A stretch of DNA of 64,000 nucleotides. Source: Rhodoblastus sp. 17X3 (GTDB lineage Bacteria; Pseudomonadota; Alphaproteobacteria; Rhizobiales; Beijerinckiaceae). Both the position numbers and the translations under genes were made by a program. Shown here one piece after another: positions 1 through 8,141 of the stretch. Location: contig NZ_JASHHX010000006.1 in NCBI RefSeq assembly GCF_030056575.1, positions 62,001 through 126,000 of the forward strand, in the 5' to 3' direction. Below the pieces are notes generated by a model. That model was not told where the DNA came from, did no database searches, and saw nothing but the letters and a program-made list of their open reading frames with translations. The stretch's first letter is position 1; every line of letters starts with the position of its first letter.

Positions 1-470
1 AAACGGCTTTCCATCCCGATATTCAGCGCCACCTGCATGGCCTTGATGGCGTCGTCGCGGCAATCGGGATAGCCGGAAAAATCGGTCTCGCACATGCCGC
101 CGACGATGCGGGTCAGTCCGCGCCGATAGGCCAGCGCGGCGGCGAAGGTCAGGAAGATCAGGTTGCGGCCGGGCACAAATGTGTTGGGCAGGTTCTTCGC
201 GCCCATCTCGATGGATTTCGCCCGCGTCAGGGCCGTGTCCGAGACGGCGCCCAGCGCCGCGAGGTCGAGCACATGGTCCGGGCCGAGTTTCCTGGCCCAT
301 TCCGGCTTGAGTTTGGCGAGCGCGTCGCGCAAAACGCCGCGCTGGTCGAGTTCGATGCGATGGCGCTGGCCGTAATCGAAGCCGAGCGTCTCGACGCGCT
401 CGTAGCGCTCCAGCGCCCAGGCGAGGCAGGTGGTGGAATCCTGCCCGCCGGAAAACAGAACCAAGGCCAT
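1..470 (-). CDS. queC: 7-cyano-7-deazaguanine synthase QueC (partial, 3' end outside window)
   Basis: QueC converts 7-carboxy-7-deazaguanine to 7-cyano-7-deazaguanine (preQ0), using ammonia and ATP, in queuosine tRNA modification. About 156 N-terminal codons are visible; the rest runs off the left edge. The start ATG (468-470 on the complement) follows a GGGAGG-like ribosome site. The protein begins [18 protein letters not shown], with the N-type ATP pyrophosphatase P-loop SGGQDS. Further on come [12 protein letters not shown] and [15 protein letters not shown], both typical of QueC. The C-terminal zinc cysteines lie beyond the window. It is divergent from pabB. Confidence 0.93.
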   Translation of the reverse strand, partial: MALVLFSGGQDSTTCLAWALERYERVETLGFDYGQRHRIELDQRGVLRDALAKLKPEWARKLGPDHVLDLAALGAVSDTALTRAKSIEMGAKNLPNTFVPGRNLIFLTFAAALAYRRGLTRIVGGMCETDFSGYPDCRDDAIKAMQVALNIGMESR

Positions 471-530
471 GCGCCGCCCTCCCGAAAAGTCTGCCTACAC
501 CGGAGCGGCGCGCGCGTCCATGTCGCCGTG

Positions 531-597
531 CGCTCTGGCCTCCGCCAGCCGCTTGCGTCATGTTGGCGCTCGCTCTGGCCTCCGCCAACCGCTTGCG
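531..597. repeat. Pair of 27-bp direct repeats between queC and pabB
   Basis: Bases 531-557 and 571-597 are the same 27-bp sequence with one difference (G or A inside CCGCCAGCC/CCGCCAACC), starting every 40 bases. They sit in the gap between the divergent queC and pabB starts, where promoters would be expected. No other copy was noticed in the window. They may be a local duplication or paired protein-binding sites. Confidence 0.7.
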
Positions 598-692
598 CGG
601 GCGGACTTTTTCGCGGCCGCCTTTGCCAAGCGCCGCCATCTGCATTATCTCGCGGGGGCGCCGCCAGACTGGCGCGTCTCCGGGATCGCGCC

Positions 693-1829
693 TTGCCTCT
701 TGAGCCGCCCTATTGCCTGATCGAAGACCGCGAAGCCGGCGAAACCCTGCTGTTCGCCGAACCGCGCGCTATCGTTGCTGCGCATCGGGCCGAGGAGGTC
801 GCGGGCGCCTTCGCCGCCTTGCAGCGGGCGGTGGGCGAGGGATTTTTCGTCGCCGGCTCCGTCGCCTATGAATGCGGCTACGCGTTGGAGCCGCGTCTCG
901 CGCCGCTGCTGCGCTCCTGTTCGGGAAAACCGCTGCTGCTGTTTGGCGTGTTTGATGCGCCGCGCCCGGCGCCGTCGCTCGCCCCGGCGGGCGCCGCCGC
1001 GATCGAGGCGCTCGCTCCGGTCTGGACCTTCGCCGAATATGAAAAGCGCTTCGCCGCCTGCCGCGACTATATCGCCGCGGGCGATGTCTATCAGATCAAC
1101 CTGACCTTCCCGCTCGCGGGCGCATGGCGCGGAACGCCGCTCGATCTCTATCGGATTTTGCGGGCGCGCCAGCCCGTCGAACTCGGCGGAATCGTGGCTT
1201 TGGGGGCAGAGACGATCCTGTCGGTCTCGCCCGAAATCTTTTTTTCCACGCGCGGCGAAAGGATTTTCGCGCGGCCCATGAAAGGCACCGCACGGCGCGG
1301 CGCGACGCCCGAGGCGGACCGCGCCTTGGCCGAAGCCCTGGCCAGCGACGAAAAGAACCGCGCGGAAAATCTGATGATCGTCGATCTGCTGCGCAGCGAT
1401 ATCAGTCGCCTGTCAGAGATCGGTTCGGTTCAGGTGACGGATCTTTTCTCCGTCGCGACCTTCCCGACGCTGCACCAGATGACCTCCGGCGTGGAGGCGC
1501 GGCTGCGGCCGGGACTGTCCTTCTCGGAAATTTTCGCTGGGCTGTTTCCCTGCGGCTCGGTCACCGGCGCGCCAAAGATCCGCGCCATGGAAATCATCGC
1601 CGAGCTGGAGACGGCGCCGCGCGAAAATTATTGCGGCGCGATCGGTTATGTCGCGCCGGGCGGCGACATGCGCTTCAATGTCGCCATCCGCACGCTGACG
1701 CTCGGCAGGGATCGGCGCCTGACCTGCCCGGTCGGCTCGGCGGTGGTGGCGGATTCGCGGGCGCGGGAGGAATATGACGAATGTCTGCTCAAGGCGCGCT
1801 TCCTGACGGGCGAGACGATTTCGGGCTGA
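693..1829 (+). CDS. pabB: Aminodeoxychorismate synthase component I
   Basis: PabB makes 4-amino-4-deoxychorismate from chorismate for the p-aminobenzoate branch of folate synthesis. The chorismate-binding core is complete: AGDVYQINLTFP, SVSPEIFF, PMKGTARRG, the DEKNRAENLMIVDLLRSD block, GSVTGAPK and the C-terminal GSAVVADS. The start is uncertain. The frame stays open far upstream, but that part overlaps queC antisense. TTG at 693 gives MPLEPPYCLIEDREAG, which fits the start of related proteins; GTG at 528 is the alternative. From 693 the protein has 378 residues. It overlaps pabC by 49 bases, so the two are translationally linked. Confidence 0.9.
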   Translation: MPLEPPYCLIEDREAGETLLFAEPRAIVAAHRAEEVAGAFAALQRAVGEGFFVAGSVAYECGYALEPRLAPLLRSCSGKPLLLFGVFDAPRPAPSLAPAGAAAIEALAPVWTFAEYEKRFAACRDYIAAGDVYQINLTFPLAGAWRGTPLDLYRILRARQPVELGGIVALGAETILSVSPEIFFSTRGERIFARPMKGTARRGATPEADRALAEALASDEKNRAENLMIVDLLRSDISRLSEIGSVQVTDLFSVATFPTLHQMTSGVEARLRPGLSFSEIFAGLFPCGSVTGAPKIRAMEIIAELETAPRENYCGAIGYVAPGGDMRFNVAIRTLTLGRDRRLTCPVGSAVVADSRAREEYDECLLKARFLTGETISG

Positions 1830-2425
1830 TCGAGACGCTGCGCTGGACCCGCGACGGCGGCTATTGGCTCGTCGAGGGCCATCGCGCGCGCATGGCCGCG
1901 TCGGCGGCGGCTTTGGGCTTTGCTTTCGCGCCCGGAGCTTTCGATGCGGCGCTGGCGCGAGCCTGCGCGGGGGCAGGAGCCGAAACCCTGCGCGTTCGGC
2001 TGGCGCTGCGCCGCGATGGCGCCATCGAAGCGTCGGTCGCGCCCTTTCAGGCTGATCCGCCGGAAAAAATCTGGCGCGTCGCTGTCGCGCCTGCGCGCTT
2101 CGATTCACGCGACACTCTGCTGCGGCATAAGACCACGCGACGCGCGCTTTACGAGGGCGCGCTGGCCGCCTCGGGGGCCGATGAAGTGATCTTTCTCAAC
2201 GAGCGCAACGAGATTTGCGAAGGCGCGCGCACGAATCTTTTCGTGGAGCGCGACGGCCTCTTGCTGACGCCGCCTCTCGCCAGCGGCCTGCTGCCCGGCG
2301 TTCTCCGCGAGAGCCTTCTGGCCGAAGGCCGCGCGCGGGAGGCGTTGCTGGGCCTCGGCGATCTGAGCGATGGCTTTTTTCTGGGAAATTCCCTGCGCGG
2401 AATTTTGCGCGGGCGGCTGGTTTAG
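1781..2425 (+). CDS. pabC: Aminodeoxychorismate lyase (class IV aminotransferase)
   Basis: PabC splits aminodeoxychorismate into p-aminobenzoate and pyruvate, a PLP-dependent step. The 214-residue protein has the class IV fold signals: an N-terminal LIETLRW with GHRARM, the lysine in RHKTTRR that should bind PLP, and the EVIFLNERNEICEGARTNLF block. It starts inside the end of pabB in another frame; in related bacteria pabB and pabC are often fused. It is at the short end for the family. The stop codon overlaps the convergent nudC stop. Confidence 0.87.
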   Translation: MSAQGALPDGRDDFGLIETLRWTRDGGYWLVEGHRARMAASAAALGFAFAPGAFDAALARACAGAGAETLRVRLALRRDGAIEASVAPFQADPPEKIWRVAVAPARFDSRDTLLRHKTTRRALYEGALAASGADEVIFLNERNEICEGARTNLFVERDGLLLTPPLASGLLPGVLRESLLAEGRAREALLGLGDLSDGFFLGNSLRGILRGRLV

Positions 2426-3393
2426 CCCTCGTTCAGCCAGTGCTCGAGCAAGGTGTGGGCGATGGCGAAGGGATTGGGCGCGAATAGTCCGCGTTCATGG
2501 CGCTGTTCGATCATGGCGCGGGCTTCGGCGCGGCTGAACCAGCGGCAATCTTCCAGCTCGTCCCGGTCGATGACGATCTCGCGGGAAAGCGCCTGCGCCC
2601 GGCAGCCGATCATCAGCGACGCCGGGAATGGCCAAGGCTGCGACGCGACATAACGCACCGCGCCGACCGCAATTCCGGCCTCTTCCATCACCTCGCGGCG
2701 CACGGCTTCCTCCAGCGACTCGCCGGCTTCGACAAAGCCCGCGAGGCAGGAATACATTCCTTCCGGAAAGCGGGTCTGGCGCCCGAGCAGGCAAGAATCG
2801 TCGTGCTCGACCATCATGATCGCCACGGGATCGGTGCGCGGAAAATGCTGGGTGGCGCAGGCCTCGCAATCGCGCCGCCAGCCGCCTTGGGCCGCATGGG
2901 TCGGCGCGCCGCAGCGCGCGCAGAAGCGATGCGCGGCGTGATAATGCAGAATCGCCTTGGCCTGGGCCAGAATGGCGATTTCGCCGCGCGAAAGGGCCTG
3001 TTTATTGGCCAGAGGGCGCAGGTCGCGGATTTGCAGGTTGGGGCGCGCGGGCAGGATCAGCCGGCGCTGATCTGTAAAGGCTGCATCGTCGCGCGGGGTC
3101 TCGGCGCTGGCGGCGTCGTCGGGCAGCATCAGCGCGAAGACCGGCCCCGATTCGTCGCGCCCCAGCAGAACTTCCTCCTGCGCCGGGCCGAAAGACCGCG
3201 CAGCCTCCAGCGAATGCAGCGCGGAGAGCGTCTCGTCCTCCTGCCGCAACACAGGCATTGCTTGCACGAACACCACGGCGCGGGCGCGCGGCGCGGCGGT
3301 CAGTTCGGCGAAAAGCTGCCGGTCCTCCCGTCCCAGCGACAGCCGGTCGAGCGGATTGCCAGCAAAGCCGACCGCGATATCATAGGCGCTCAT
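2422..3393 (-). CDS. nudC: NAD(+) diphosphatase NudC (Nudix)
   Basis: NudC hydrolyses NAD(H) to NMN(H) and AMP and, in enterobacteria, also removes NAD caps from RNA. The 323-residue protein has an N-terminal NUDIX-like domain, a four-cysteine zinc ribbon (CARCG, then CEAC) and the Nudix box GFVEAGESLEEAVRREVMEE. The downstream SQPWPFP motif marks the NADH pyrophosphatase subgroup. Its ATG overlaps the stop of the upstream HIT gene in an ATGA junction, so the two form an operon. It converges on pabC. Confidence 0.94.
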   Translation of the reverse strand: MSAYDIAVGFAGNPLDRLSLGREDRQLFAELTAAPRARAVVFVQAMPVLRQEDETLSALHSLEAARSFGPAQEEVLLGRDESGPVFALMLPDDAASAETPRDDAAFTDQRRLILPARPNLQIRDLRPLANKQALSRGEIAILAQAKAILHYHAAHRFCARCGAPTHAAQGGWRRDCEACATQHFPRTDPVAIMMVEHDDSCLLGRQTRFPEGMYSCLAGFVEAGESLEEAVRREVMEEAGIAVGAVRYVASQPWPFPASLMIGCRAQALSREIVIDRDELEDCRWFSRAEARAMIEQRHERGLFAPNPFAIAHTLLEHWLNEG

Positions 3394-3809
3394 GCCGGGC
3401 GGTCCAGTTCAAGGGCGGCGCGCAAGGCGTCGATGCGTTCTTCCGCCGCCTCGGGCGCATAGGCTTCGACCTTGCCGGCGCCCCAGACCGGGCCGGGCCA
3501 GGCGAAATCGCCCTCGAAACGCGCCACCACATGCATGTGCAATTGCGCGACCATATTGCCGAGAGCGCCGGTGTTGATCTTTTTCGCCCCGCTCAGCGTC
3601 TTCAGGCGCGCGCCGGCGAAGGCCGCTTCCTCGATAAGGAGCGCGCGCTCCCGTGGCGAAAGATCGTGGATTTCGGACAGGCCGGCGCGGCGCGGAACGA
3701 GGATCAGCCAGGGAAAGCGGCTGTCGTTCATCAACAAGACACGGCATAACTCAAGCTCGCCGACGAGAAAACTGTCGGCGGCGAGGCGGGGATCAAGGGC
3801 AAATTTCAT
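3390..3809 (-). CDS. HIT family protein
   Basis: A 139-residue histidine-triad protein, probably a nucleotide hydrolase or transferase whose substrate cannot be read from the sequence. The signature is QLHMHVVARF: the first position of the usual triad is Gln, leaving two of the three histidines, as in many alphaproteobacterial homologues. Upstream SRFPWLILVPR and INTGALGNMV fit the fold. The frame is open further upstream, but ATG at 3809 follows a GGGAGG ribosome site and gives MKFALDPRL, the usual N-terminus. It is linked to nudC by a 4-base overlap. Confidence 0.86.
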   Translation of the reverse strand: MKFALDPRLAADSFLVGELELCRVLLMNDSRFPWLILVPRRAGLSEIHDLSPRERALLIEEAAFAGARLKTLSGAKKINTGALGNMVAQLHMHVVARFEGDFAWPGPVWGAGKVEAYAPEAAEERIDALRAALELDRPA

Positions 3810-3871
3810 CCGGCCTCCCTTTCCTGATCGTGGGTAGCGCCTTCGCCGCATCGAGACAAGGCGCCCCCCTC

Positions 3872-3900
3872 TTGCGCAAACGCGCGTCATGGTCCAAATA
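3872..3900 (+). promoter_or_regulatory. Predicted sigma-70 promoter of the SRP RNA
   Basis: TTGCGC (3872-3877), a 17-base spacer and CAAATA (3895-3900) lie just before the RNA. The expected start is near 3906, matching the 5' end inferred from RNA pairing. The -10 box is only a partial match. Confidence 0.5.
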
Positions 3901-3903
3901 AGC

Positions 3904-4003
3904 GCCGGGAGGTTGGCGGTGGACGTTCCACTCGCCAACCGGGTCAGGTCCGGAAGGAAGCAGCCCTAACGAGATCGGGCGGGTCTTCGTCCAGCCTCCC
4001 ACT
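3904..4003 (+). ncRNA. ffs: Signal recognition particle RNA (small bacterial type, 4.5S)
   Basis: The RNA scaffold of the signal recognition particle, which binds Ffh and directs nascent membrane and secreted proteins to FtsY. The conserved domain IV motif is present: GGTCAGGTCCGGAAGGAAGC with the opposing CAGCCCTAACGAG. The closing stem pairs 3907-3916 with 3991-4000 over ten base pairs, with one G-T pair. Its place directly before dnaX is the usual alphaproteobacterial arrangement. Ends are set by the stem and are accurate to a few bases. Confidence 0.95.
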
Positions 4004-4053
4004 TATCAGATTTGCGCGCCCGACGACCGCTGGCGCCTGCATTCGGCGGTTCG

Positions 4054-5922
4054 ATGATCGACGATTCCGCGCCAAATCACAGCGAAAGCGCGCCCGAGGG
4101 CCTGTTTCCCGACGCGCTGCAGCCGCAATCCGGCGCGCCAAACGTCTATCGCGTGCTGGCGCGCAAATATCGCCCCTCGCGGTTCGAGGACCTGATCGGC
4201 CAGGAGCCGATGGTCCGCACCCTTTCCAACGCCTTCGATCTCGGCCGCATCCATCAGGCCTATATGCTCACAGGCGTGCGCGGCGTCGGCAAGACTACCA
4301 CGGCGCGCATTCTCGCCCGCGCCTTCAATTACCAGTTGCCGGCGCGCGACGGGCGGCCCGCCATCGACCGCCCGACCATCCACATGGACGAACTGGGCGT
4401 GCATTGCCAGGCGATCATGGAATCGCGCCATATCGACGTGATCGAAATGGACGCCGCTTCTCACACCAGCATCGACGACATACGCGAGATCGTCGAAAGC
4501 GCGCGCTACAAGCCGGTGATGGCGCGGACCAAAGTCTATATCATCGACGAAGTGCACATGCTGTCAAAGTCGGCCTTCAACGGCCTGTTGAAGACGCTGG
4601 AAGAGCCGCCGGAGCATGTCAAATTCCTGTTCGCGACCACGGAAATCGAAAAAGTCCCGGTCACGGTGCGCTCGCGTTGCCTGCGCTTCGACCTTCGCCG
4701 CGTCGAGTCCGAGGCTCTCGTGCGCCATCTCGCCAATATCTGCGACAAGGAAAGGGTCGAGATCGACCATGATTCCCTCGCGCTGATCGCCCGCGCCTCG
4801 GAGGGTTCGGTGCGCGATTCGCTTTCGCTGCTCGATCAGGCCATCGCCCATGGCGCGGGCGCGCCGATCGGGGTGGAAAACCTGCGCCTGATGCTCGGCC
4901 TCGCTGATCGCGCCCGCGTCATCGATCTGTTCGAGGCGCTGATGCGGGGCGACGTCGCCGCCGCTCTGGCCAATCTCAAGGACCAGTATGATGCCGGCGC
5001 CGATCCGGGCCAGGTCCTGATCGATCTCGCCGCCTTTGTGCATTTCGTGACCAAGACCAAGGTCGCGCCGGGGGTGATGGACCCGTCCGCCACCCAGGTC
5101 GAGCGCGAGCGCGGCGGCTATTTCGCGCAGAACCTCTCCATGGCCGTGCTTTCCCGCGCCTGGCAGATCCTGCTCAAGGGCGTCGAGGAGGTGAAGGACT
5201 CTCCGCGTCCGCTGCCCGCCGCCGATATGGTTCTCGTGCGTCTCGCCTATGCCGCCGACCTGCCCACGCCCGAAGAGGCGTTGAGGAATTTTAGCGCGGC
5301 GCCGTCTGGCGGGTCTTCGTCCGGCGGGCCTTCCTCCGGGGGGGCGCGAGGGGCGCCATCGCCGTCCGGGCCGGGTCCGGGCGCCGCCATGCGCGCCGCG
5401 CCGCGTCTTGCCGCCGCACAAGCCGCGCCCACGGCGTCGCTTGCTCCGGCCCCGGCGCCCGCGACGGGCGCGCCCGTGCTGGCGATCAAATCCTTCGCCG
5501 AGCTTCTGGCGCTGGCCGCCGAGAAGCGCGACATTCAGATCAAGACCGCGTTGGAGCGCGACGTGCGTCTGGTGCGGTTCGAGCCCGGCGTATTGGAATT
5601 TTCGCTGGCGCCGGGCGGATCACCTGGCCTTGCCGCCAATCTGACCCGCAAATTGCAGGATTGGACCGGGCAGCGCTGGATGGTGGCCCTGTCCTCCGCG
5701 CCCGGCGCGCCGAGCCTGCTGGAACAGGCCGCAGCCAAAGAAGACGAGAAGCGAATCGGCGTGCAGGCGCATCCGCTGGTGCGCGCGGCGCTCGATCTTT
5801 TTCCCGGCGCGGTGGTCGTCGCGGTGCGCGGCGGCGAGGCCGAGCCGGAGCTTTTCGCGGGCGCGGCGGCGCCGGCCGAGGAAGTGGCCTATAACGACGA
5901 ATCCGAAGAAGAGGATTTCTGA
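4054..5922 (+). CDS. dnaX: DNA polymerase III subunit gamma/tau
   Basis: DnaX is the clamp-loader ATPase and organiser of the replicative polymerase. In the 622-residue protein the AAA+ core has Walker A GVRGVGKTTTA, Walker B DEVHML and the sensor/arginine-finger stretch ATTEIEKVPVTVRSRC. The zinc-binding cysteines of E. coli DnaX are mostly replaced (GVHCQAIMESRH remains), as is usual in alphaproteobacteria. A Gly/Ser/Pro/Ala-rich linker (about residues 415-480) precedes the tau-like C-terminus. ATG at 4054 is preferred over TTG at 4012, which abuts the SRP RNA. No clear A-rich frameshift signal for a gamma form was seen. Confidence 0.95.
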   Translation: MIDDSAPNHSESAPEGLFPDALQPQSGAPNVYRVLARKYRPSRFEDLIGQEPMVRTLSNAFDLGRIHQAYMLTGVRGVGKTTTARILARAFNYQLPARDGRPAIDRPTIHMDELGVHCQAIMESRHIDVIEMDAASHTSIDDIREIVESARYKPVMARTKVYIIDEVHMLSKSAFNGLLKTLEEPPEHVKFLFATTEIEKVPVTVRSRCLRFDLRRVESEALVRHLANICDKERVEIDHDSLALIARASEGSVRDSLSLLDQAIAHGAGAPIGVENLRLMLGLADRARVIDLFEALMRGDVAAALANLKDQYDAGADPGQVLIDLAAFVHFVTKTKVAPGVMDPSATQVERERGGYFAQNLSMAVLSRAWQILLKGVEEVKDSPRPLPAADMVLVRLAYAADLPTPEEALRNFSAAPSGGSSSGGPSSGGARGAPSPSGPGPGAAMRAAPRLAAAQAAPTASLAPAPAPATGAPVLAIKSFAELLALAAEKRDIQIKTALERDVRLVRFEPGVLEFSLAPGGSPGLAANLTRKLQDWTGQRWMVALSSAPGAPSLLEQAAAKEDEKRIGVQAHPLVRAALDLFPGAVVVAVRGGEAEPELFAGAAAPAEEVAYNDESEEEDF

Positions 5923-6243
5923 ATGGACATCATGGGCTTGATGAAAAAGGCCGGCGCCATGCAGGCCAAAATGGCCGAGATGCAGGCCGAACTCGACAAT
6001 ATCACCGTCGAAGGGCTGGCGGGCGGCGGTCTGGTGAAGGTCACGCTGACCGCCAAGGGCGCGTTGCAGACCCTCGCCATCGATCCGTCGCTGCTGAAGG
6101 AAGACGAGAAGGAAATTCTTGAAGACCTGATCGTCGCCGCCCATGCCGACGCTCGCCGCAAGGCGGAAGGACTGCTCGAAGAAAAGATGAAGGGCATGAC
6201 CGCCGGTCTCGGCCTGCCGCCCGGCATGAAGCTGCCTTTCTGA
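5923..6243 (+). CDS. YbaB/EbfC nucleoid-associated protein
   Basis: A 106-residue dimeric DNA-binding protein of the YbaB/EbfC family. It has the charged N-terminal helix MKKAGAMQAKMAEMQAEL, the central GLAGGGLVKVTL strand and the Met/Gly/Pro-rich tail GLPPGMKLPF. ATG follows the dnaX stop directly with no spacer, so the two are co-translated. The dnaX-ybaB-recR order is widely conserved and links it to recombination and replication, although its role is not settled. Confidence 0.93.
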   Translation: MDIMGLMKKAGAMQAKMAEMQAELDNITVEGLAGGGLVKVTLTAKGALQTLAIDPSLLKEDEKEILEDLIVAAHADARRKAEGLLEEKMKGMTAGLGLPPGMKLPF

Positions 6244-6249
6244 TCGTTG

Positions 6250-6325
6250 CCTTCCGCGCTCTGCGCGGAAGGCGCCCCTCGCATCAGCTCGGCGTCGCGG
6301 TCGCTCCTAGCGCCCTTCGGGCGCG
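6250..6325. repeat. Intergenic hairpins and dispersed repeat, copy 1
   Basis: A perfect 10-bp hairpin (6250-6259 with 6263-6272, loop TCT) is followed by a block at 6276-6312 that matches 51079-51115 at about 30 of 37 positions. The shared core is AGCTCGG-C/T-GTCGC. A second hairpin, GCGCCC-TTC-GGGCGC, occupies 6310-6324. There is no T-run, so it is not a classic terminator. It lies between ybaB and recR. Confidence 0.55.
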
Positions 6326-6361
6326 GATGACTTTGGGACGCGGGCGTCTCGGGATTATTTT

Positions 6362-6967
6362 ATGGCTGAGCGCATCGCCGGGCCGGAAATCGAGCGGCTG
6401 ATTCAATTGCTCGCGCGACTGCCGGGGCTGGGGCCGCGTTCGGCGCGCCGCGCCGCCTTGCATTTGATCCGCAAGCGCGAGGAGTTGTTAGGCCCGCTGG
6501 CGGAAGCCATGCGTGTGGCCAAGGAAAAAATCGTCACCTGCTCGGTCTGCGGCAATGTCGACACCACCGACCCCTGCTGCATCTGCGCCGACGCGCGCCG
6601 CGACGCGGGCGTGATCGTGGTGGTTGAGACGGTGGGCGATCTCTGGGCTCTGGAGCGCGCGGGGGTTCTGAGCGCGCAATATCACGTCCTCGGCGGCGCG
6701 CTCTCGCCGCTCGATGGCGTCGGGCCGGACGATCTGAACATCGGCAAGCTGGTTGGCCGGGTCGCGGGAGGCGGAGTCAGGGAAGTCATTCTGGCCGTCA
6801 ACGCCACCGTCGATGGCCAGACCACCGCCCATTACATCACCGAACTGCTCAGCCCCTTCCACGTGAAATGCACCCGCCTCGCCCATGGCGTGCCGGTCGG
6901 CGGCGAACTGGATTATCTCGACGAAGGCACCCTCGCGGCGGCGCTCAGGAGCCGGACGGACCTTTGA
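6362..6967 (+). CDS. recR: Recombination protein RecR
   Basis: RecR works with RecO (and RecF) to load RecA on single-stranded gaps. The 201-residue protein has the N-terminal helix-hairpin-helix ([17 protein letters not shown]), the four-cysteine zinc finger [16 protein letters not shown], and a Toprim domain beginning [15 protein letters not shown]. The C-terminus, [12 protein letters not shown]-like ([18 protein letters not shown]), is intact. It is separated from ybaB by about 120 bases holding hairpins. recF is at about 19 kb, so both partners are in this window. Confidence 0.96.
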   Translation: MAERIAGPEIERLIQLLARLPGLGPRSARRAALHLIRKREELLGPLAEAMRVAKEKIVTCSVCGNVDTTDPCCICADARRDAGVIVVVETVGDLWALERAGVLSAQYHVLGGALSPLDGVGPDDLNIGKLVGRVAGGGVREVILAVNATVDGQTTAHYITELLSPFHVKCTRLAHGVPVGGELDYLDEGTLAAALRSRTDL

Positions 6968-6986
6968 CACGGCGATCCGGGCGCGA

Positions 6987-7943
6987 TCACGGGTCTTGCT
7001 TCGCCAGCAGCCGCTTTTCGATCAGCCAGGCCGCGCCGCGATCCCAGGAATAATTCGCGCCGATGCGCAGATCGGTCTGGCCGACGGAGATCAGTTCGCC
7101 CGTATGCGCGTCGCGCAGGCGAAAGGTCACCGCATAATCGGTCCTTGTGATGCGGGTCACGATCCCGACGAGGGATTGGTCCGCCCCGAGCTTAAGCGCG
7201 ATCGGAGCGTCGCAGCCGTCGCACTGGCGCAATTCATGCGCTTTCGCGGGTTGGTCCGCCGCGCTCGCGACGTCCACCAGCGCATAGCGTCCGGATTCGG
7301 CGATCAGTTTTCGGGCGGCCTGCGTCGCGCGTCGTAGCTGCTCCGCGTCTTCCGCGCTTTCGGCGATGATTCCGGCCCCGCCGCTGAAATCCTGTAATTC
7401 GAAATCGAAAACGGCGATCTTTTTGGCCTGCGCTCCGGAGCCTTTCGCGTCGGGCGAAAGGGCGGCGATGTCGGCGGCGACGAATTTTTCCGCCCTGCGC
7501 CAGGCGTCGTCATTGTCGCCGCGAAAGCTGAGCAGGCGATCGAAAATGATGCGGTCGCGCGCCATGTCGGCGATCTTGATCTTGGCCCATTGCACCAGAG
7601 TGCTCATCTTGTGGACGCCGCCGAACACCACGAGCCGGACGCCCGCCGCGCGCGCCGCGCTCTGCAACTCGTCCATGGCGTCGCGCGGGGAACAGGGCCG
7701 GCCTTCGCAGGCGATCGGGACGACGCGAAATTTGCCGCTCGCCGCGAGATCGCGACCCAGCGCCTGCGAGAAATCGCGCACGCGTCGGGCGTGCTCCGCC
7801 GTCTGGTCCTTGCTCTCGCCCGAGGTGTCGACATAATCGAGATCGAGAATCGCCGTCGCGATGGGCTCCAGCGACGCCGCGCGAAGCGGAACGGCCGACA
7901 AGCAGAGCGCGAGTGCGGTGATGAAAAGCGGGGCGGAGCGCAT
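6987..7943 (-). CDS. Secreted DUF3280/DUF2380-like protein
   Basis: A 318-residue exported protein of unknown function. ATG at 7943 follows AAGGAAAC and gives a signal peptide (MRSAPLFITALALCLSAVPLRA). Two similar halves follow. One starts AILDLDYVDTSGE, the other IAVFDFELQDFSGG; each then has a helix and a FRVV/YALV strand. The second half carries DGCDAPIALKLGADQSLVG and a C-terminal SWDRGAAWLI, resembling the DUF3280 family as I recall it. It is divergent from a kinase/LuxR-type regulator pair, which suggests a periplasmic sensing or output role. This family assignment is from memory. Confidence 0.75.
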   Translation of the reverse strand: MRSAPLFITALALCLSAVPLRAASLEPIATAILDLDYVDTSGESKDQTAEHARRVRDFSQALGRDLAASGKFRVVPIACEGRPCSPRDAMDELQSAARAAGVRLVVFGGVHKMSTLVQWAKIKIADMARDRIIFDRLLSFRGDNDDAWRRAEKFVAADIAALSPDAKGSGAQAKKIAVFDFELQDFSGGAGIIAESAEDAEQLRRATQAARKLIAESGRYALVDVASAADQPAKAHELRQCDGCDAPIALKLGADQSLVGIVTRITRTDYAVTFRLRDAHTGELISVGQTDLRIGANYSWDRGAAWLIEKRLLAKQDP

Positions 7944-8141
7944 CCGGTGTTTCCTTTGCGGCGATGATTGCGAAAGCCGGGTCAGATTCCCACGCTCGTC
8001 CCGCCCGCGAAACGGCAAATCGCCCCGAGCAGGGCCGGGCAGATTTCCCGATCTTTCCCCGGCCGCTTCCCAAGGCGTCGCTTCTGCCGCTTAATGCCGA
8101 TCCTTCGGCGCAAAGGCGCCGCTTTCTCTCACGCGCCGCCA

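Noticed and set aside
273-692. Extended N-terminus for pabB starting at 273 or 528
   Set aside because: The stretch before about 470 overlaps queC antisense and does not resemble PabB. The start at 528 would add 55 residues of low-complexity sequence through the direct repeats.
4012-4053. TTG start for dnaX at 4012
   Set aside because: It abuts the SRP RNA 3' end and adds residues not expected in the family; ATG at 4054 is in frame.
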